Source of the DNA: Pedobacter sp. KBW06
GTDB lineage: Bacteria; Bacteroidota; Bacteroidia; Sphingobacteriales; Sphingobacteriaceae
Assembly (NCBI RefSeq): GCF_003852525.1
Contig: NZ_QAJL01000006.1
Span: forward strand, 311,501 to 375,500
DNA length: 64,000 nucleotides
Direction: 5' to 3'
The first letter of the stretch is position 1. Each line of letters begins with the position of its first letter. Of the stretch, positions 28,102-37,901 are shown piece by piece. Position numbers and translations under genes: made by a program. The notes under the pieces are model-generated. The model searched no databases, was not told the origin of the DNA, and saw only the letters and a program-made list of their open reading frames with translations.

Positions 28102-28494
28102 ATGAATAAGGATATACAGCACTATAATGATGTTCAGTCGGTTCTAGATCGTGAAATCTGTCAGCTGCTATCAGCCGGGATTAATCTTCAGCTTAGCGAG
28201 AAAGAAAGTAAAATCTGGCATGCACATCCGGTCTGGTTTATAGATGGCAATCCCATTGTTGGTTATAGCAAGCTCAAAGCTGGTATCCGTTTGATGTTCT
28301 GGAGCGGTGCTGATTTTGAGGAAACAGCGCTAAAGGCAGGTACGGGTAAATTCAAGGATGCCTCGGTTACGTATACTGATATTGAACAGGTTAACCTGGA
28401 TGATCTCGCCCGCTGGATCGAAAAATCAAAGGTAATACAATGGGATTATAAAAATGTGGTGAAGAGAAAAGGCGTTTTAATACGTCTGGCCTAA
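28102..28494 (+). CDS. DUF1801 family protein
   Basis: 130 residues from the ATG at 28102. The longer in-frame start at 28057 is less likely because its extra 15 residues are unconserved-looking hydrophobics. The sequence has the DUF1801 pattern: ESKIWHAHPVWFIDGNPIVGYSKLKAGIRLMFWSG, then a C-terminal helix LDDLARWIEKSKV. The family is small, cytoplasmic and related to the frataxin-like/YdhG fold. Its role is not established. It is alone on the plus strand after an orphan hairpin, and convergent with the next gene. Confidence 0.7.
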   Translation: MNKDIQHYNDVQSVLDREICQLLSAGINLQLSEKESKIWHAHPVWFIDGNPIVGYSKLKAGIRLMFWSGADFEETALKAGTGKFKDASVTYTDIEQVNLDDLARWIEKSKVIQWDYKNVVKRKGVLIRLA

Positions 28495-28540
28495 TGGTAT
28501 CCTATCGATAGTTTTTTATTTCCCAACGAAATTAAACATA

Positions 28541-30139
28541 TTATGGCTTTTTTCTGGGGGTTTTCAGGAAATCACCCAGTTTATTTAATGTTTCCATCGA
28601 TCTGGCTGCTTTTTGTTTCTCTTGTTCTATAGCTTCAAGTCTTTCCTGCTCTTTTCTTCTCGCAGTTTCGGCCTGTTGCTGTTCCTGCCCCGCAAGTTGC
28701 TGCGCTCTGACCGCCCTGTCCATGAACCAGATCTCATCAAAATCACTGGGTTGTTCCACAATATTATTGTCCTTTTTTATCATGTAAACATATTTCGACC
28801 TGGAAGGGCTGTTCTGATATTGTGACAGGATGTCTTTCAGGTATTGTATATCCCTGGAGTAAAGATACATGGCGAGGCTGTTGTTATCATTTAATGAAAC
28901 TTTGTAGTTGAAGATACATACCGCAACAGGAGCGTTGGGAGTTTTAAAGTAAAATTTAAGTTTATCGGCAAGCGGATCAGAAACCCATTTTTTTAAACCA
29001 TTATCATACTTTATTCCATTTACATAATTGCCCGTTATCGTCTTTATCACCTGTTCAGGCGAGCCGGACTGATAAAGAGCAGCCAGGTTATCAAATCCCG
29101 GCGTCTTTGTATTCTCCAATCTTGAAGTCATATCGTCTTCCAATGGTTTAATCTCCAGCCATATAAACTTTGCACTGGAATAAACATTGCAGTGTATATT
29201 TTTGGATTCATAGAAATCGGCGCCGAGCTCAGGATTACTGCCGGTTTTGGTCCATTGCTGAATCCCAAGGGCTTTTTTCAGTTTGGAAAAGGTGATGGGA
29301 TCCTTACAGGTTAGTTCTATCCTATTCATTTTCCGTAGTGCTGAGGTCGTAATTGTCACCAAAAGGGAATTGCTGAATTGATAATTCCGGCTATAGCCCG
29401 ACAACTCTCCCTCCATTGCAAAACTCAGCTCATAGTCCTGATAAAGCAGGTTTAGCCCTATTTTTTTCATGAACTCTACCACTGCATAACCTACATCCTC
29501 GGCATTATCATGCACAATAATGTCCTGGGGATCGAACAGTCGCAATTCTTTGGGTACATAGGCGTAAGGACTGATCCGTTTTATGCTCAGCGCAAGCCCA
29601 TTCTTACCCGTTTCGTCTCCATCCTCATTCAGTGTTTTATAAGAAAAAGTCGTTGCGACCAGGTTTCCGTTCCTAAAGGTGGTATCGGTCTCATTCTGGG
29701 CTATGACCGGCCAGGCAATCAGTCCCAGCATTTTTTTTATGGCCTTAAAATGTCTTCCGTTACCATTGTTCAGTTCAAGGGAAATTTCAGTGATATAATC
29801 ATTCTTATCCGCAACAACCGATGCGTTGAGCGCTTTGTCGAAGATCAGCCTTTTCGAAGTTGAAGCTATGCTCCGGAGTTTCTTACCCTTCGCATCATAG
29901 TCGTAGGTAGTTGTTTCCTGAATATCCCTGAGTACGATCTGGAGCTTTTTAAGTTCATCATTGAAGATCTGTACCACCCCGTCAGGCGTCTGGCTAAAAA
30001 AATCAATCTTGTTCAAAACCGGCTCTTTGGTAACTTCCGGCTTCCCTTTAGGTTTTGCTGCAGTCTTTTTGACTTGTGCATTTAAATGGTTGAAAAACAC
30101 TACGCCCAACAGGACGCCAACGAGAACGAGCTTTTTCAT
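28541..30139 (-). CDS. Exported protein of unknown function
   Basis: 532 residues from the ATG at 30139, which begins a good signal peptide (MKKLVLVGVLLGVVFFNHLNAQ). The 11-residue upstream extension is discarded. The mature protein begins with a Lys/Pro-rich stretch (KKTAAKPKGKPE). Two or three mixed alpha/beta regions of similar flavour follow, and the C-terminus is a charged helix rich in Gln, Glu and Arg (about residues 470-520) that probably forms a coiled coil. I do not recognise a family. Its location is periplasmic or membrane-associated. It is monocistronic; the upstream region contains two near-identical 14-base repeats that may be an operator. Confidence 0.65.
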   Translation of the reverse strand: MKKLVLVGVLLGVVFFNHLNAQVKKTAAKPKGKPEVTKEPVLNKIDFFSQTPDGVVQIFNDELKKLQIVLRDIQETTTYDYDAKGKKLRSIASTSKRLIFDKALNASVVADKNDYITEISLELNNGNGRHFKAIKKMLGLIAWPVIAQNETDTTFRNGNLVATTFSYKTLNEDGDETGKNGLALSIKRISPYAYVPKELRLFDPQDIIVHDNAEDVGYAVVEFMKKIGLNLLYQDYELSFAMEGELSGYSRNYQFSNSLLVTITTSALRKMNRIELTCKDPITFSKLKKALGIQQWTKTGSNPELGADFYESKNIHCNVYSSAKFIWLEIKPLEDDMTSRLENTKTPGFDNLAALYQSGSPEQVIKTITGNYVNGIKYDNGLKKWVSDPLADKLKFYFKTPNAPVAVCIFNYKVSLNDNNSLAMYLYSRDIQYLKDILSQYQNSPSRSKYVYMIKKDNNIVEQPSDFDEIWFMDRAVRAQQLAGQEQQQAETARRKEQERLEAIEQEKQKAARSMETLNKLGDFLKTPRKKP

Positions 30140-30451
30140 CTCTTTAGTTTTTACTTTTTGACCAGCAAACATTTGGGTGCTCGTTTGCCTTATATAATTT
30201 AGCGATTATTTGATCAAATACCAAAAAATGACAACAAATATGATCAAATGCCAAGGACCTGCATAGCGCTTAAAAAGGCATGCCTGCTGTTCAGCTGATG
30301 GCGTTTTCGCATTTATCAATGTCTGTTTCAGGATCAACTTTGCCCGTTTCAACTGATTATGGATTTTACCGAGGCCAGTATAGCCATAGGTTTGACTAAG
30401 AAATCAAAGCGGTTTCTGATCAATAAAAGAAAAATTAAACAATTAAAAACA
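30140..30451. other. Divergent intergenic region between exported protein and cupin gene
   Basis: 312 bases with no real gene. It holds a direct repeat pair at 30211-30254 (listed separately). A TAGGTTTG box at 30387-30394 on the plus strand, 57 bases before the cupin ATG, may be its -7 element. No -33 match was seen. Confidence 0.4.
30211..30254. repeat. Two 14-base direct repeats at 30-base spacing
   Basis: TGATCAAATACCAA (30211-30224) and TGATCAAATGCCAA (30241-30254) differ at one base. They start exactly 30 bases apart, about three helical turns. The first is part of a TTTGATCAAA palindrome. They lie about 70-115 bases upstream of the minus-strand gene starting at 30139, a position suited to a regulator-binding site. 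Confidence 0.5.
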
Positions 30452-30889
30452 ATGGAAAAGCATAGAACTTTTTTAATGGGTGCAATCACTATTTTTAGTC
30501 TTACATTATACTTCAGTCCGGATCATGCCATAGCGCAGCAGCCTGGAATAAAGCGCACAGCACTTCAAAAACAAGACCTTAGCGTCCCTGGACACGAGGC
30601 TGTTCAGGTAAGGATAGATTTTGAAAAGGGAGCTTCATTCGGAAAACATTCTCACCCGGGCGAAGAGCTGATCTATGTTCTTGAAGGCGTATTCGAATAT
30701 GAGGTTGAGGGTAAGCCGCCGGTAAGGCTTAAAGCCGGAGAGGTGCTCTTTATTCCCGCAGGTACAATTCATGCGGCGAAGAATGTCGGTAGTAATAAAG
30801 CAGTTGAACTTGCAACCTACATCGTGGAAAAAGGGAAGCCAATAGTGGCATTTGCTTCCGGCCACAAGACAAGGAGATCAAAAACGTAA
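30452..30889 (+). CDS. Exported cupin-domain protein
   Basis: 145 residues from the ATG at 30452; the longer frame from 30359 adds an implausible N-terminus. A hydrophobic segment (residues 8-21) followed by AIAQQ looks like a signal peptide. The rest is a single cupin barrel: metal-binding motif 1 GKHSHPGEELIYVLEGVFEY and motif 2 GEVLFIPAGTIHAAKN. The two His, Glu and final His ligands are all present, so a metal is probably bound. Substrate and reaction are unknown. Small exported cupins of this kind are often of the DUF/quercetinase-like type. It stands alone. Confidence 0.78.
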   Translation: MEKHRTFLMGAITIFSLTLYFSPDHAIAQQPGIKRTALQKQDLSVPGHEAVQVRIDFEKGASFGKHSHPGEELIYVLEGVFEYEVEGKPPVRLKAGEVLFIPAGTIHAAKNVGSNKAVELATYIVEKGKPIVAFASGHKTRRSKT

Positions 30890-31003
30890 TTATCAGCGTG
30901 CTGCTCATGACAGTAGATAAATAAAGCCAACTTATAAATTAAGTTTGACAGTACCCCCCAAAGGCTTCACAAAAAGAAACCTAAAGCACGGTAGATTAAA
31001 AAT

Positions 31004-31032
31004 TCCGGATGACCAATTTGTAGTCATCCGGA
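31004..31032 (-). terminator. Terminator after the S9 peptidase gene
   Basis: A 10-bp stem (TCCGGATGAC / GTCATCCGGA) with a 9-nt loop lies 11 bases past the minus-strand stop at 31044. On the minus strand the hairpin is followed by ATTTTTAATC. Confidence 0.75.
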
Positions 31033-31043
31033 TTTCTGTATTG

Positions 31044-33347
31044 TTATTTGGCAGGCCCGGTAGTCACATTACGTAAGGGTGGTTCAGCATGAAGTAAATG
31101 TTTTACAAAAAAGTCTCTTTTACGGCGACGGCCATAGCTGCCACCATCACTATGCCCCATTCCGGGCACACATAGAAAATCAAAATCTTTATTTGCTTTT
31201 ATTAAGGCATCAGCCATTCGGAAAGTCGATTCAGAAGGCACATTTTCGTCTGCCTCCCCAACAATCAGCAAGAGATTTCCCCGTAGTTTTGCGGCATTGG
31301 TCACATTCGATTGCTCCTCATAATGCGCAGCCACGGGATAGCCCATCCACTGCTCATTCCACCATTGCTTATCTACGCGGTTATCGTGACACCCACAAGC
31401 AGAAACAGCGGCTTTGTAAAATTCAGGGTGAAACAGTAACGCAGCGGTTGAATTTTGTCCACCTGCAGATGTACCATAAATGCCTACGCGGCTAATGTCG
31501 GCATTGGGGTATTTTTGGGCCATGGCCTGCATCCATAAAATGCGGTCCGGAAAGCCGGCGTCTGCCAGATTTTTCCAGCATACATCGTGAAAAGCTTTGG
31601 AGCGGTTTGCAGTCCCCATTCCGTCGATCTGCACCACGATAAAGCCCAGCTCGGCCATGCTTTGCAGCTCACTGTATGGTGTAAAGCTTTTGGGCACAAA
31701 ACTATCCTGGGGACCCGCATAAATGTATTCAATCACCGGATAAGTCTTTGAACTATCCATTTTTGAAGGCTGGCAGACGATTCCCCAGATATCCGTTTGA
31801 CCATCTCTGGCCTTTGCCACAAACACTTCCGGCAACCTAAGTCCTGCCTCACCGAAAGCTTTGGTATCTCCACGCTCCAGCTCCAGGATGGTCTTTCCGT
31901 CCGAAGTTCTTTTCAACAGTGTTACCGGAGCCAGATTCACTTCCGAATAGGTATCTATAAAGACCCTTCTGTCAGGGGCATAAGATAAGCGATGGTTTCC
32001 TTTTTCCGGACTAAGTTCTACCTGATCTTTTCCATTAAAGCCAATCCTGTAATAATGGATAAAATAAGGATCTTCTGCTACATTTTTCCCACTGGCACTG
32101 TACCAAATCTCTCTTTTGGCAACGTCAATACTATCCACATCCCTTACGACCCAATTTCCTTTGGTTACCTGCTGCTGCTTTCCGGTAATGGTGTTGACCA
32201 GATAAATATGACGGTAACCTCCCTGTTCGCTGGTCCAGATCATTTCATTGCTTTCGGGCAGGTAATGGGTATATATCCTGTTTTCATAAATAAAGGTCTT
32301 TGTCTGCTCATCCACTATATTTTTTGTCTTCCCCGTTTGCGTATCTACTTCAATTACACGAAAGCGCTGATGCCCCCGATCTACCTTTTCGTAGGTAAAA
32401 TAACGGCTATCACCATGTCTCCAGTGCAGTGGCTGCGGGCCAAAGAAATCAATTGCTGACGCATCTACCTTAATGCACTTTTTTGTAGCTACATGAAAAA
32501 TAAAAGGTTCATAGCTGGTAAAATCATCCCCGGGTTGAGCATACTCCCGGGATTTCAACTGACCACGGGTGGTTCCCGGAACTGAGCTAAGGACATAATG
32601 AACCTCTTTAATTTTCTTCGGATAGATTTTGTAGCCGATGATGGTCTTGCTGTCCGGCGACCAGCTGAACTCGCCGTAAGGACAGGCTTCAGTTCCATCC
32701 TGCGTAAGCTGAAATTCCTGACCCGTCTTTTTGTCTTTCAGGAAAACATTTCCGGCCTTCAGCGACAAGCTTGCATTGCCGTCTGGTGAAATCAAAACAG
32801 AACGTACGCCCTCCCATCTCGACCGTGTTCGCTGTAAATCGGCTTTCGGATTGTAGACCAAACCAAGAGTGTCCTTTGTTGCTTTCAATGCATAGCTTTT
32901 AAGATCAGTCTCCAGCCATTGATTACCGGTTTTAAGTACAAGCCTGCTTCCTGAATTCCGGAAAAACATATCGCTGATCCTTAAACGTGCAGCAGATATG
33001 GACTTTCCTTGCAGCTGCTCTAAAGCTGCCGCAAGCAGGGTATGGTCAAATGCCTGCCGGCGCTTACCTGCAGTAACATCTACATAGATATACTCCCAGT
33101 TCTTGCCGTCGAGATTTTTCCTGTACCAGAAGCTCTGTTTATCTGGGTTCCAGTGAGGCGTAATGTCTGTGTTAACAGCAATTTTTCTTGCTGCAGTATC
33201 CAGAAGGCCGGCTTCCTGATAGGTTCTGGCCATCTCTACCGATGTGGGACTAAAAGGAACCAGTTCTCTTTTTTGGGCATGCACCGATACATTCATTCCG
33301 CAAATCATGCTAAAAGTACCGATGCTCAGGTAATGTTTTATTTTCAT
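31044..33347 (-). CDS. S9 family (dipeptidyl-peptidase IV-type) serine peptidase
   Basis: 767 residues from the ATG at 33347, which starts a signal peptide (ends MNVSVHAQ). An N-terminal beta-propeller domain of the DPPIV_N type spans about residues 90-480 (for example GEFSWSPDSKTIIGYK and FTYEKVDRGHQRFRVIEVD). The C-terminal alpha/beta hydrolase has nucleophile motif GIYGTSAGGQNS (Ser near residue 626), acid in VGEADENVP, and histidine in GMGHSDGGSYG. All three catalytic residues are present. It is a periplasmic or secreted enzyme that removes dipeptides, often Xaa-Pro, from peptide N-termini. A minus-strand TAACTTTG box lies 29 bases upstream of the start. It ends at its own terminator. Confidence 0.92.
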   Translation of the reverse strand: MKIKHYLSIGTFSMICGMNVSVHAQKRELVPFSPTSVEMARTYQEAGLLDTAARKIAVNTDITPHWNPDKQSFWYRKNLDGKNWEYIYVDVTAGKRRQAFDHTLLAAALEQLQGKSISAARLRISDMFFRNSGSRLVLKTGNQWLETDLKSYALKATKDTLGLVYNPKADLQRTRSRWEGVRSVLISPDGNASLSLKAGNVFLKDKKTGQEFQLTQDGTEACPYGEFSWSPDSKTIIGYKIYPKKIKEVHYVLSSVPGTTRGQLKSREYAQPGDDFTSYEPFIFHVATKKCIKVDASAIDFFGPQPLHWRHGDSRYFTYEKVDRGHQRFRVIEVDTQTGKTKNIVDEQTKTFIYENRIYTHYLPESNEMIWTSEQGGYRHIYLVNTITGKQQQVTKGNWVVRDVDSIDVAKREIWYSASGKNVAEDPYFIHYYRIGFNGKDQVELSPEKGNHRLSYAPDRRVFIDTYSEVNLAPVTLLKRTSDGKTILELERGDTKAFGEAGLRLPEVFVAKARDGQTDIWGIVCQPSKMDSSKTYPVIEYIYAGPQDSFVPKSFTPYSELQSMAELGFIVVQIDGMGTANRSKAFHDVCWKNLADAGFPDRILWMQAMAQKYPNADISRVGIYGTSAGGQNSTAALLFHPEFYKAAVSACGCHDNRVDKQWWNEQWMGYPVAAHYEEQSNVTNAAKLRGNLLLIVGEADENVPSESTFRMADALIKANKDFDFLCVPGMGHSDGGSYGRRRKRDFFVKHLLHAEPPLRNVTTGPAK

Positions 33348-33641
33348 GTGATAACTTAAATCAATCAAATATTTTCAAAGTTAAAGCAGGAATAAACTTA
33401 ATTATGGTCTGATATTAACCGATTCAACCCGCATTTACACCTATTCTGCCTACTCTAAAAAAAGCTTTGCTCATCCGCGTTGTCATACCTCTAAGGTTAA
33501 TGAGACACTGTTTCAGCGCCGTCAGAAAGAAGATACCAATCCATATCTTTGATTTTCATAGAGGATACCTGTTAATATCATGGGATTGTTAGCTAAAATA
33601 GACTTATAGAAACCTATGGATTCTCCCTAGTTTTATACAAT
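33348..33641. promoter_or_regulatory. Divergent intergenic region between S9 peptidase and arabinofuranosidase
   Basis: 294 bases with no gene. For the minus-strand peptidase, TAACTTTG (plus-strand CAAAGTTA at 33376-33383) fits the TAnnTTTG -7 box. For the plus-strand glycosidase, TATCTTTG at 33544-33551 fits the same box about 90 bases before its start. Neither has a clear -33 TTTG. Confidence 0.4.
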
Positions 33642-36600
33642 ATGAAAATGTACAAAATATTCCTGCGTGCCATCCTGTTTACTGTTGTTTTGAGCCAGAG
33701 TATAAACACCGCCCAGGCACAAAATGGAGACCAGATTTTGGATGGGATCGGTGAAACCGGAATGATTGCGCGTTATGTGCTTGACGGAAATGTCAAGGAC
33801 TGGTCCCGAAATAATTTGCACGCAAAATTTCAGGGTACAGAAGCGACTTTTATCAATGACAGCCGGTTTGGAAAAGTTTTGTCCCTTTCCGGAAAGCACA
33901 ATTCATTTGTCACGATCCCGGGAGAAGCATTAACAGCTATAGAATCGCTCAGCATATCAGGATGGATATACCTGCGTTCACAGCAACCCGGACAGCATTT
34001 TTTTGATTTCGGAAAGGATATCAGCAAACATTTTTTTGCAGCTCCGGTTGGTACAAATTCCGGGGAAGGATATCAGGCGTCAATAACAACGGGAAAAGGC
34101 AATAATAACGAAGCGGTTTCTCCCGCTATAACACTGAATAAATGGGTGCATCTTGCCATAGTAATAGACATTCCGTCAAAATCTATGCTGGCTTATGTTG
34201 ACGGAGCAGCCGTAGCCGAAACCAAAAACATTCCAATGGAGCTGAGCACTATATTTGGTCAGCAACCAGGAGAAAGACTACTTTACATCGGAAAATCGTT
34301 CTTGCCGGGAGCCCCCTATCTGGATGCCCTGATACATGATTTTCGAATTTACCGTGTTCCCCTGAGCAAAAGGCAGATTGCCGGAATTTATAACAATTCT
34401 CAAAGTGGTGCCAATCAAAGTTCTGTAAATACTACCGGGAAGCCTGAAGATGATCTTCCACATTTTTCTAAAACTGAAGCACAGCTTTATAACAGTTATT
34501 TAATACAGGTATCCGATACTGAAGTGGAAACAACAATTGGCAATTTGCCACGGTTACCTGCGTACGTAAAAGGAACTTACGAAAAAGGAAAGACCGGCCC
34601 AAAAGTACGCGTGCTCTGGCCTTCTCCTACCGACAATACCGCTGTGCTCCAACCAGGAAGCTATACCGTTACGGGGCATGTTGCGGGAACAGATTTTCAA
34701 CCAAAAGCGTTTATCACGATAAAGGAGTCAAAAAAATCAACTACACCAGCTTCAAAACTGCAGGCATTTGATCTGGATCAGGTTATATTAAAAACGGATG
34801 CCCATGGCCATGAAACCAAGTTTATTGAAAACCGGGATAAGTTTATCAAAACATTAGCTACGACAGACCCGAACTCTTTTCTCTATATGTTCCGTCATGC
34901 CTTTGGCCGCAAACAACCTGAGGGAGCACAGCCATTGGGCGTATGGGACAGTCAGGACACGAAATTAAGAGGCCATGCTACGGGTCACTACCTTACTGCA
35001 ATTGCGCAAGCCTATGCCGGCACGGGGTATGATAAGGTACTTCAGGCCAATTTCTCAAAAAAAATGGAGTATATGGTCAACACGCTTTATGAGCTATCGC
35101 AATTGTCCGGAAAACCAAAAAAGACAGGTGATACCTATGTATATGATCCAATAGCTGTGCCGCATGGTCCCGGCAAATCAGATTTTGATTCAGATCTTAC
35201 TGATTCGGGCATCCGTACCGATTATTGGAACTGGGGAAAAGGATTCATCAGCGCTTATCCTCCGGATCAGTTTATCATGTTAGAAAACGGAGCCCGGTAC
35301 GGCGGACAGAAGAACCAGGTTTGGGCACCGTATTATACCTTGCATAAAATTTTAGCCGGCTTAATGGACGTATATGAAGTAAGCGGTAATAAAAAAGCAC
35401 TTGAAGTTGCAACCGGCATGGGTGATTGGGTGTATGCCCGCCTGAGTCAGCTGCCAACGGAGACAAGAATAAGAATGTGGAATACCTATATCGCTGGTGA
35501 GTTTGGAGGAATGAATGAAGTAATGGCCCGCCTGTACCGGATTACCGGCAAGCCGAATTACCTGAAAACCGCCCAGTTATTTGACAATATCAAGGTGTTC
35601 TTTGGCGATACTGCACACTCACAGGGCCTGGCCAAAAATGTAGATAATTTCCGTGGATTGCATGCCAACCAACATATCCCTCAAATTGTGGGCAGTATTG
35701 AAATGTACAGTGTCTCCAAAAATCCGGAATATTACAAAATTGCCGATAACTTCTGGTATAAGACCGTCAACGATTATATGTACAGCATTGGCGGAGTTGC
35801 CGGTGCACGTAATCCCGCCAACGCAGAATGTTTCATCAGTCAGCCTGCAACATTGTATGAAAACGGGTTTTCTGAAGGGGGACAGAACGAAACCTGCGCT
35901 ACTTATAATATGCTAAAATTGACAAGTGACCTTTTTCTCTTTGACCAGCGGGCAGAGTTAATGGACTATTATGAGCGTGGCTTGTACAACCATATTCTGG
36001 CTTCAGTAGCCGAGAACAGCCCTGCAAATACCTATCACGTACCACTCCGACCAGGATCGATCAAACAATTTGGCAACGCGGATATGACGGGCTTCACCTG
36101 TTGCAACGGTACAGCAATAGAAAGCAGTACCAAAATGCAAAATTCAATTTACTTTAAAAGTAAGGACAACCAGGCACTTTATGTCAACCTGTACATCCCT
36201 TCAACACTAAAATGGGCAGAACGAAACGTGGTCCTGGAGCAGACCACAAATTTCCCAAAAGAAGACCAAACCAGTCTGAAAATTAAGGGTGCCGGAAAGT
36301 TTGACCTCAATGTACGCGTGCCGGGCTGGGCTACCAAAGGATTCTTTGTAACGATCAATGGTGTAGCACAAAAGCTTCAGGCTGAACCGGGCAGTTATTT
36401 AAAAATAAGCCGAAAATGGAAAGATGGCGATATCATCGAACTAAAAATGCCTTTCCAGTTCCACCTGGATCCGGTGATGGACCAGCAGAACATCGCCAGT
36501 CTGTTTTACGGACCAATTTTACTGGCAGCCCAGGAGCCGGAAGCAAGAAAGGAATGGCGTAAAGTAACGCTGGATCCGGAAGATATAGGCAAGTCAATTA

Positions 36601-36707
36601 AAGGTGATCCCAAGCAGTTAGAATTCAGGATTGATGATGTGGTTTTTAAACCATTTTATGAGACATACGGCCGTCATTCTGTTTACCTGGACGTGAAATT
36701 AAAATAG
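33642..36707 (+). CDS. LamG-containing GH127/GH146-type beta-L-arabinofuranosidase (DUF1680)
   Basis: 1021 residues. Signal peptide (ending TAQAQ), then a LamG/concanavalin-like domain about residues 40-250 (MIARYVLDGNVKDWSRNN, then LSISGWIYLRSQQPGQHFFDFG). A small beta linker with TVTGHVAG follows. From about residue 370 comes the DUF1680 (alpha/alpha) glycoside hydrolase: GHATGHYLTAIAQAYAGTG, YYTLHKILAGLMDVYE, GGMNEVMARLYRITG, GGQNETCATYNMLKLTSDLF and FTCCNGTAIESSTKMQ. The conserved Cys and Glu residues that bind zinc and act in GH127/GH146 enzymes are visible. The predicted reaction is release of beta-L-arabinofuranose from plant arabinan, pectin or hydroxyproline glycans. The Met at residue 3 is an equally good start. 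No SusCD pair is adjacent. Confidence 0.87.
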   Translation: MKMYKIFLRAILFTVVLSQSINTAQAQNGDQILDGIGETGMIARYVLDGNVKDWSRNNLHAKFQGTEATFINDSRFGKVLSLSGKHNSFVTIPGEALTAIESLSISGWIYLRSQQPGQHFFDFGKDISKHFFAAPVGTNSGEGYQASITTGKGNNNEAVSPAITLNKWVHLAIVIDIPSKSMLAYVDGAAVAETKNIPMELSTIFGQQPGERLLYIGKSFLPGAPYLDALIHDFRIYRVPLSKRQIAGIYNNSQSGANQSSVNTTGKPEDDLPHFSKTEAQLYNSYLIQVSDTEVETTIGNLPRLPAYVKGTYEKGKTGPKVRVLWPSPTDNTAVLQPGSYTVTGHVAGTDFQPKAFITIKESKKSTTPASKLQAFDLDQVILKTDAHGHETKFIENRDKFIKTLATTDPNSFLYMFRHAFGRKQPEGAQPLGVWDSQDTKLRGHATGHYLTAIAQAYAGTGYDKVLQANFSKKMEYMVNTLYELSQLSGKPKKTGDTYVYDPIAVPHGPGKSDFDSDLTDSGIRTDYWNWGKGFISAYPPDQFIMLENGARYGGQKNQVWAPYYTLHKILAGLMDVYEVSGNKKALEVATGMGDWVYARLSQLPTETRIRMWNTYIAGEFGGMNEVMARLYRITGKPNYLKTAQLFDNIKVFFGDTAHSQGLAKNVDNFRGLHANQHIPQIVGSIEMYSVSKNPEYYKIADNFWYKTVNDYMYSIGGVAGARNPANAECFISQPATLYENGFSEGGQNETCATYNMLKLTSDLFLFDQRAELMDYYERGLYNHILASVAENSPANTYHVPLRPGSIKQFGNADMTGFTCCNGTAIESSTKMQNSIYFKSKDNQALYVNLYIPSTLKWAERNVVLEQTTNFPKEDQTSLKIKGAGKFDLNVRVPGWATKGFFVTINGVAQKLQAEPGSYLKISRKWKDGDIIELKMPFQFHLDPVMDQQNIASLFYGPILLAAQEPEARKEWRKVTLDPEDIGKSIKGDPKQLEFRIDDVVFKPFYETYGRHSVYLDVKLK

Positions 36708-36730
36708 GCTGAGGCTGATGGCATGGAGGC

Positions 36731-37705
36731 TTAATAGCGTTCATAGAGATACTCATATACTGCTGTCAATTTGCCCTCAGCATTATAATTGTACACGATA
36801 TGGTTACAGCCATTGGCATTATTCCATGAAATGGTCTTTGAAAGCACTTTATCTCCTTTTTTTGAGATAAAAACGACCTTTTCTTTATCTTCAGACCTTA
36901 TGTTTTCGCTAAGAAATGTACCATCTTTTATATTGTAAAATTTCACGGAGGAATAAAAATCTGCTTGCTGACTTTCATATTCATACACCGTCTTTCGGGT
37001 ATCGCTCACTTCTTCAATGATACGTCCGGAATCATCATACTTAAATAAGATAATACCAACCAGATCTCCACTCCCATTTAACGTTTCTGCCTTTACACAC
37101 TGTAATTTCCGGTTCAAATGGAAAACATTGGAAACCATCACATTCTTTCTATCAACCGAGATTACAGAAAACTGATCTTTCCGGTACTTAAAAACATTCC
37201 TGGTTTTCCATCCATTTTTATCTGTACTGACGATGCTGTCAATTAGATTATATGCGTTTCTGTAATAGGTGTCTTCGGAAAACAACACTTTGTCAATATA
37301 GGTAGCGGATCTTTTTGTAAGTCCGTTTTTGTCGTACAACGTCTCCAAATGAGTGGTGCTTCTTTTGGTCCTGGCGCTATCTTCAAAAATTTCTATCACC
37401 ACTTTTCCATTTAAACAATTTAAAGCACCTGATTTTTTAGGATAAAAAGAGCTGTTTGCATTATTGATCAGCTGAAACGCATAATTCTCATCTATATGGG
37501 ATGCCTTCTCTAACTTTTGTCTTGATTGTTTTTGACGTGCTGCAATTTCGGCCTTACGGAGATCCTGAAAGGAGGCCTTAGGTTGTATTTTTTTAGCGCA
37601 GGAAGATAGCAGCAATATGAAAAACACCAGGCAGACTGAACTGAGCTCGATTTTAAAAACATTACATGTTCTTATGAGGTGGTTAATGCTCTTTATTCTG
37701 TTCAT
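36731..37705 (-). CDS. Lipoprotein of unknown function
   Basis: 324 residues. A hydrophobic signal after a longer basic N-terminus ends in a lipobox (FILLLSSCAKKIQ). The mature part has repeated short beta stretches with Tyr-rich turns (KRSATYIDKVLF, FKYDDSGRIIEEVSD, VYNYNAEGKLTAVYEYL). They resemble the YD/RHS-like or MORN-type antiparallel repeats found in many Bacteroidota lipoproteins, but no family is recognised. It is convergent with the arabinofuranosidase, with only 23 bases between stops and no obvious hairpin. Function unknown. Confidence 0.6.
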   Translation of the reverse strand: MNRIKSINHLIRTCNVFKIELSSVCLVFFILLLSSCAKKIQPKASFQDLRKAEIAARQKQSRQKLEKASHIDENYAFQLINNANSSFYPKKSGALNCLNGKVVIEIFEDSARTKRSTTHLETLYDKNGLTKRSATYIDKVLFSEDTYYRNAYNLIDSIVSTDKNGWKTRNVFKYRKDQFSVISVDRKNVMVSNVFHLNRKLQCVKAETLNGSGDLVGIILFKYDDSGRIIEEVSDTRKTVYEYESQQADFYSSVKFYNIKDGTFLSENIRSEDKEKVVFISKKGDKVLSKTISWNNANGCNHIVYNYNAEGKLTAVYEYLYERY

Positions 37706-37901
37706 TTAAGAAATACCTGTCACTAATTTTGAATTTATTCTCGTGTCCTTATCCTCCCGGTTTTGAAGCGAGGAAAATACCCTGAGTTCAAAGATGAATA
37801 ATATTTCTTTAACAAAACGCAACAAACTTCCCATACACCAATCTGCACTTTATGTTAAAACAGTTTTTTTATTACCTTCGGTGTTCATAAAATAACGCGC
37901 T

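Noticed and set aside
28501-28520. CTATCGATAG followed by TTTTTTATTT as a terminator between convergent genes at 28494 and 28541
   Set aside because: The palindrome has no loop (10 bases, self-complementary), so a stable RNA hairpin is doubtful; kept out of the features.
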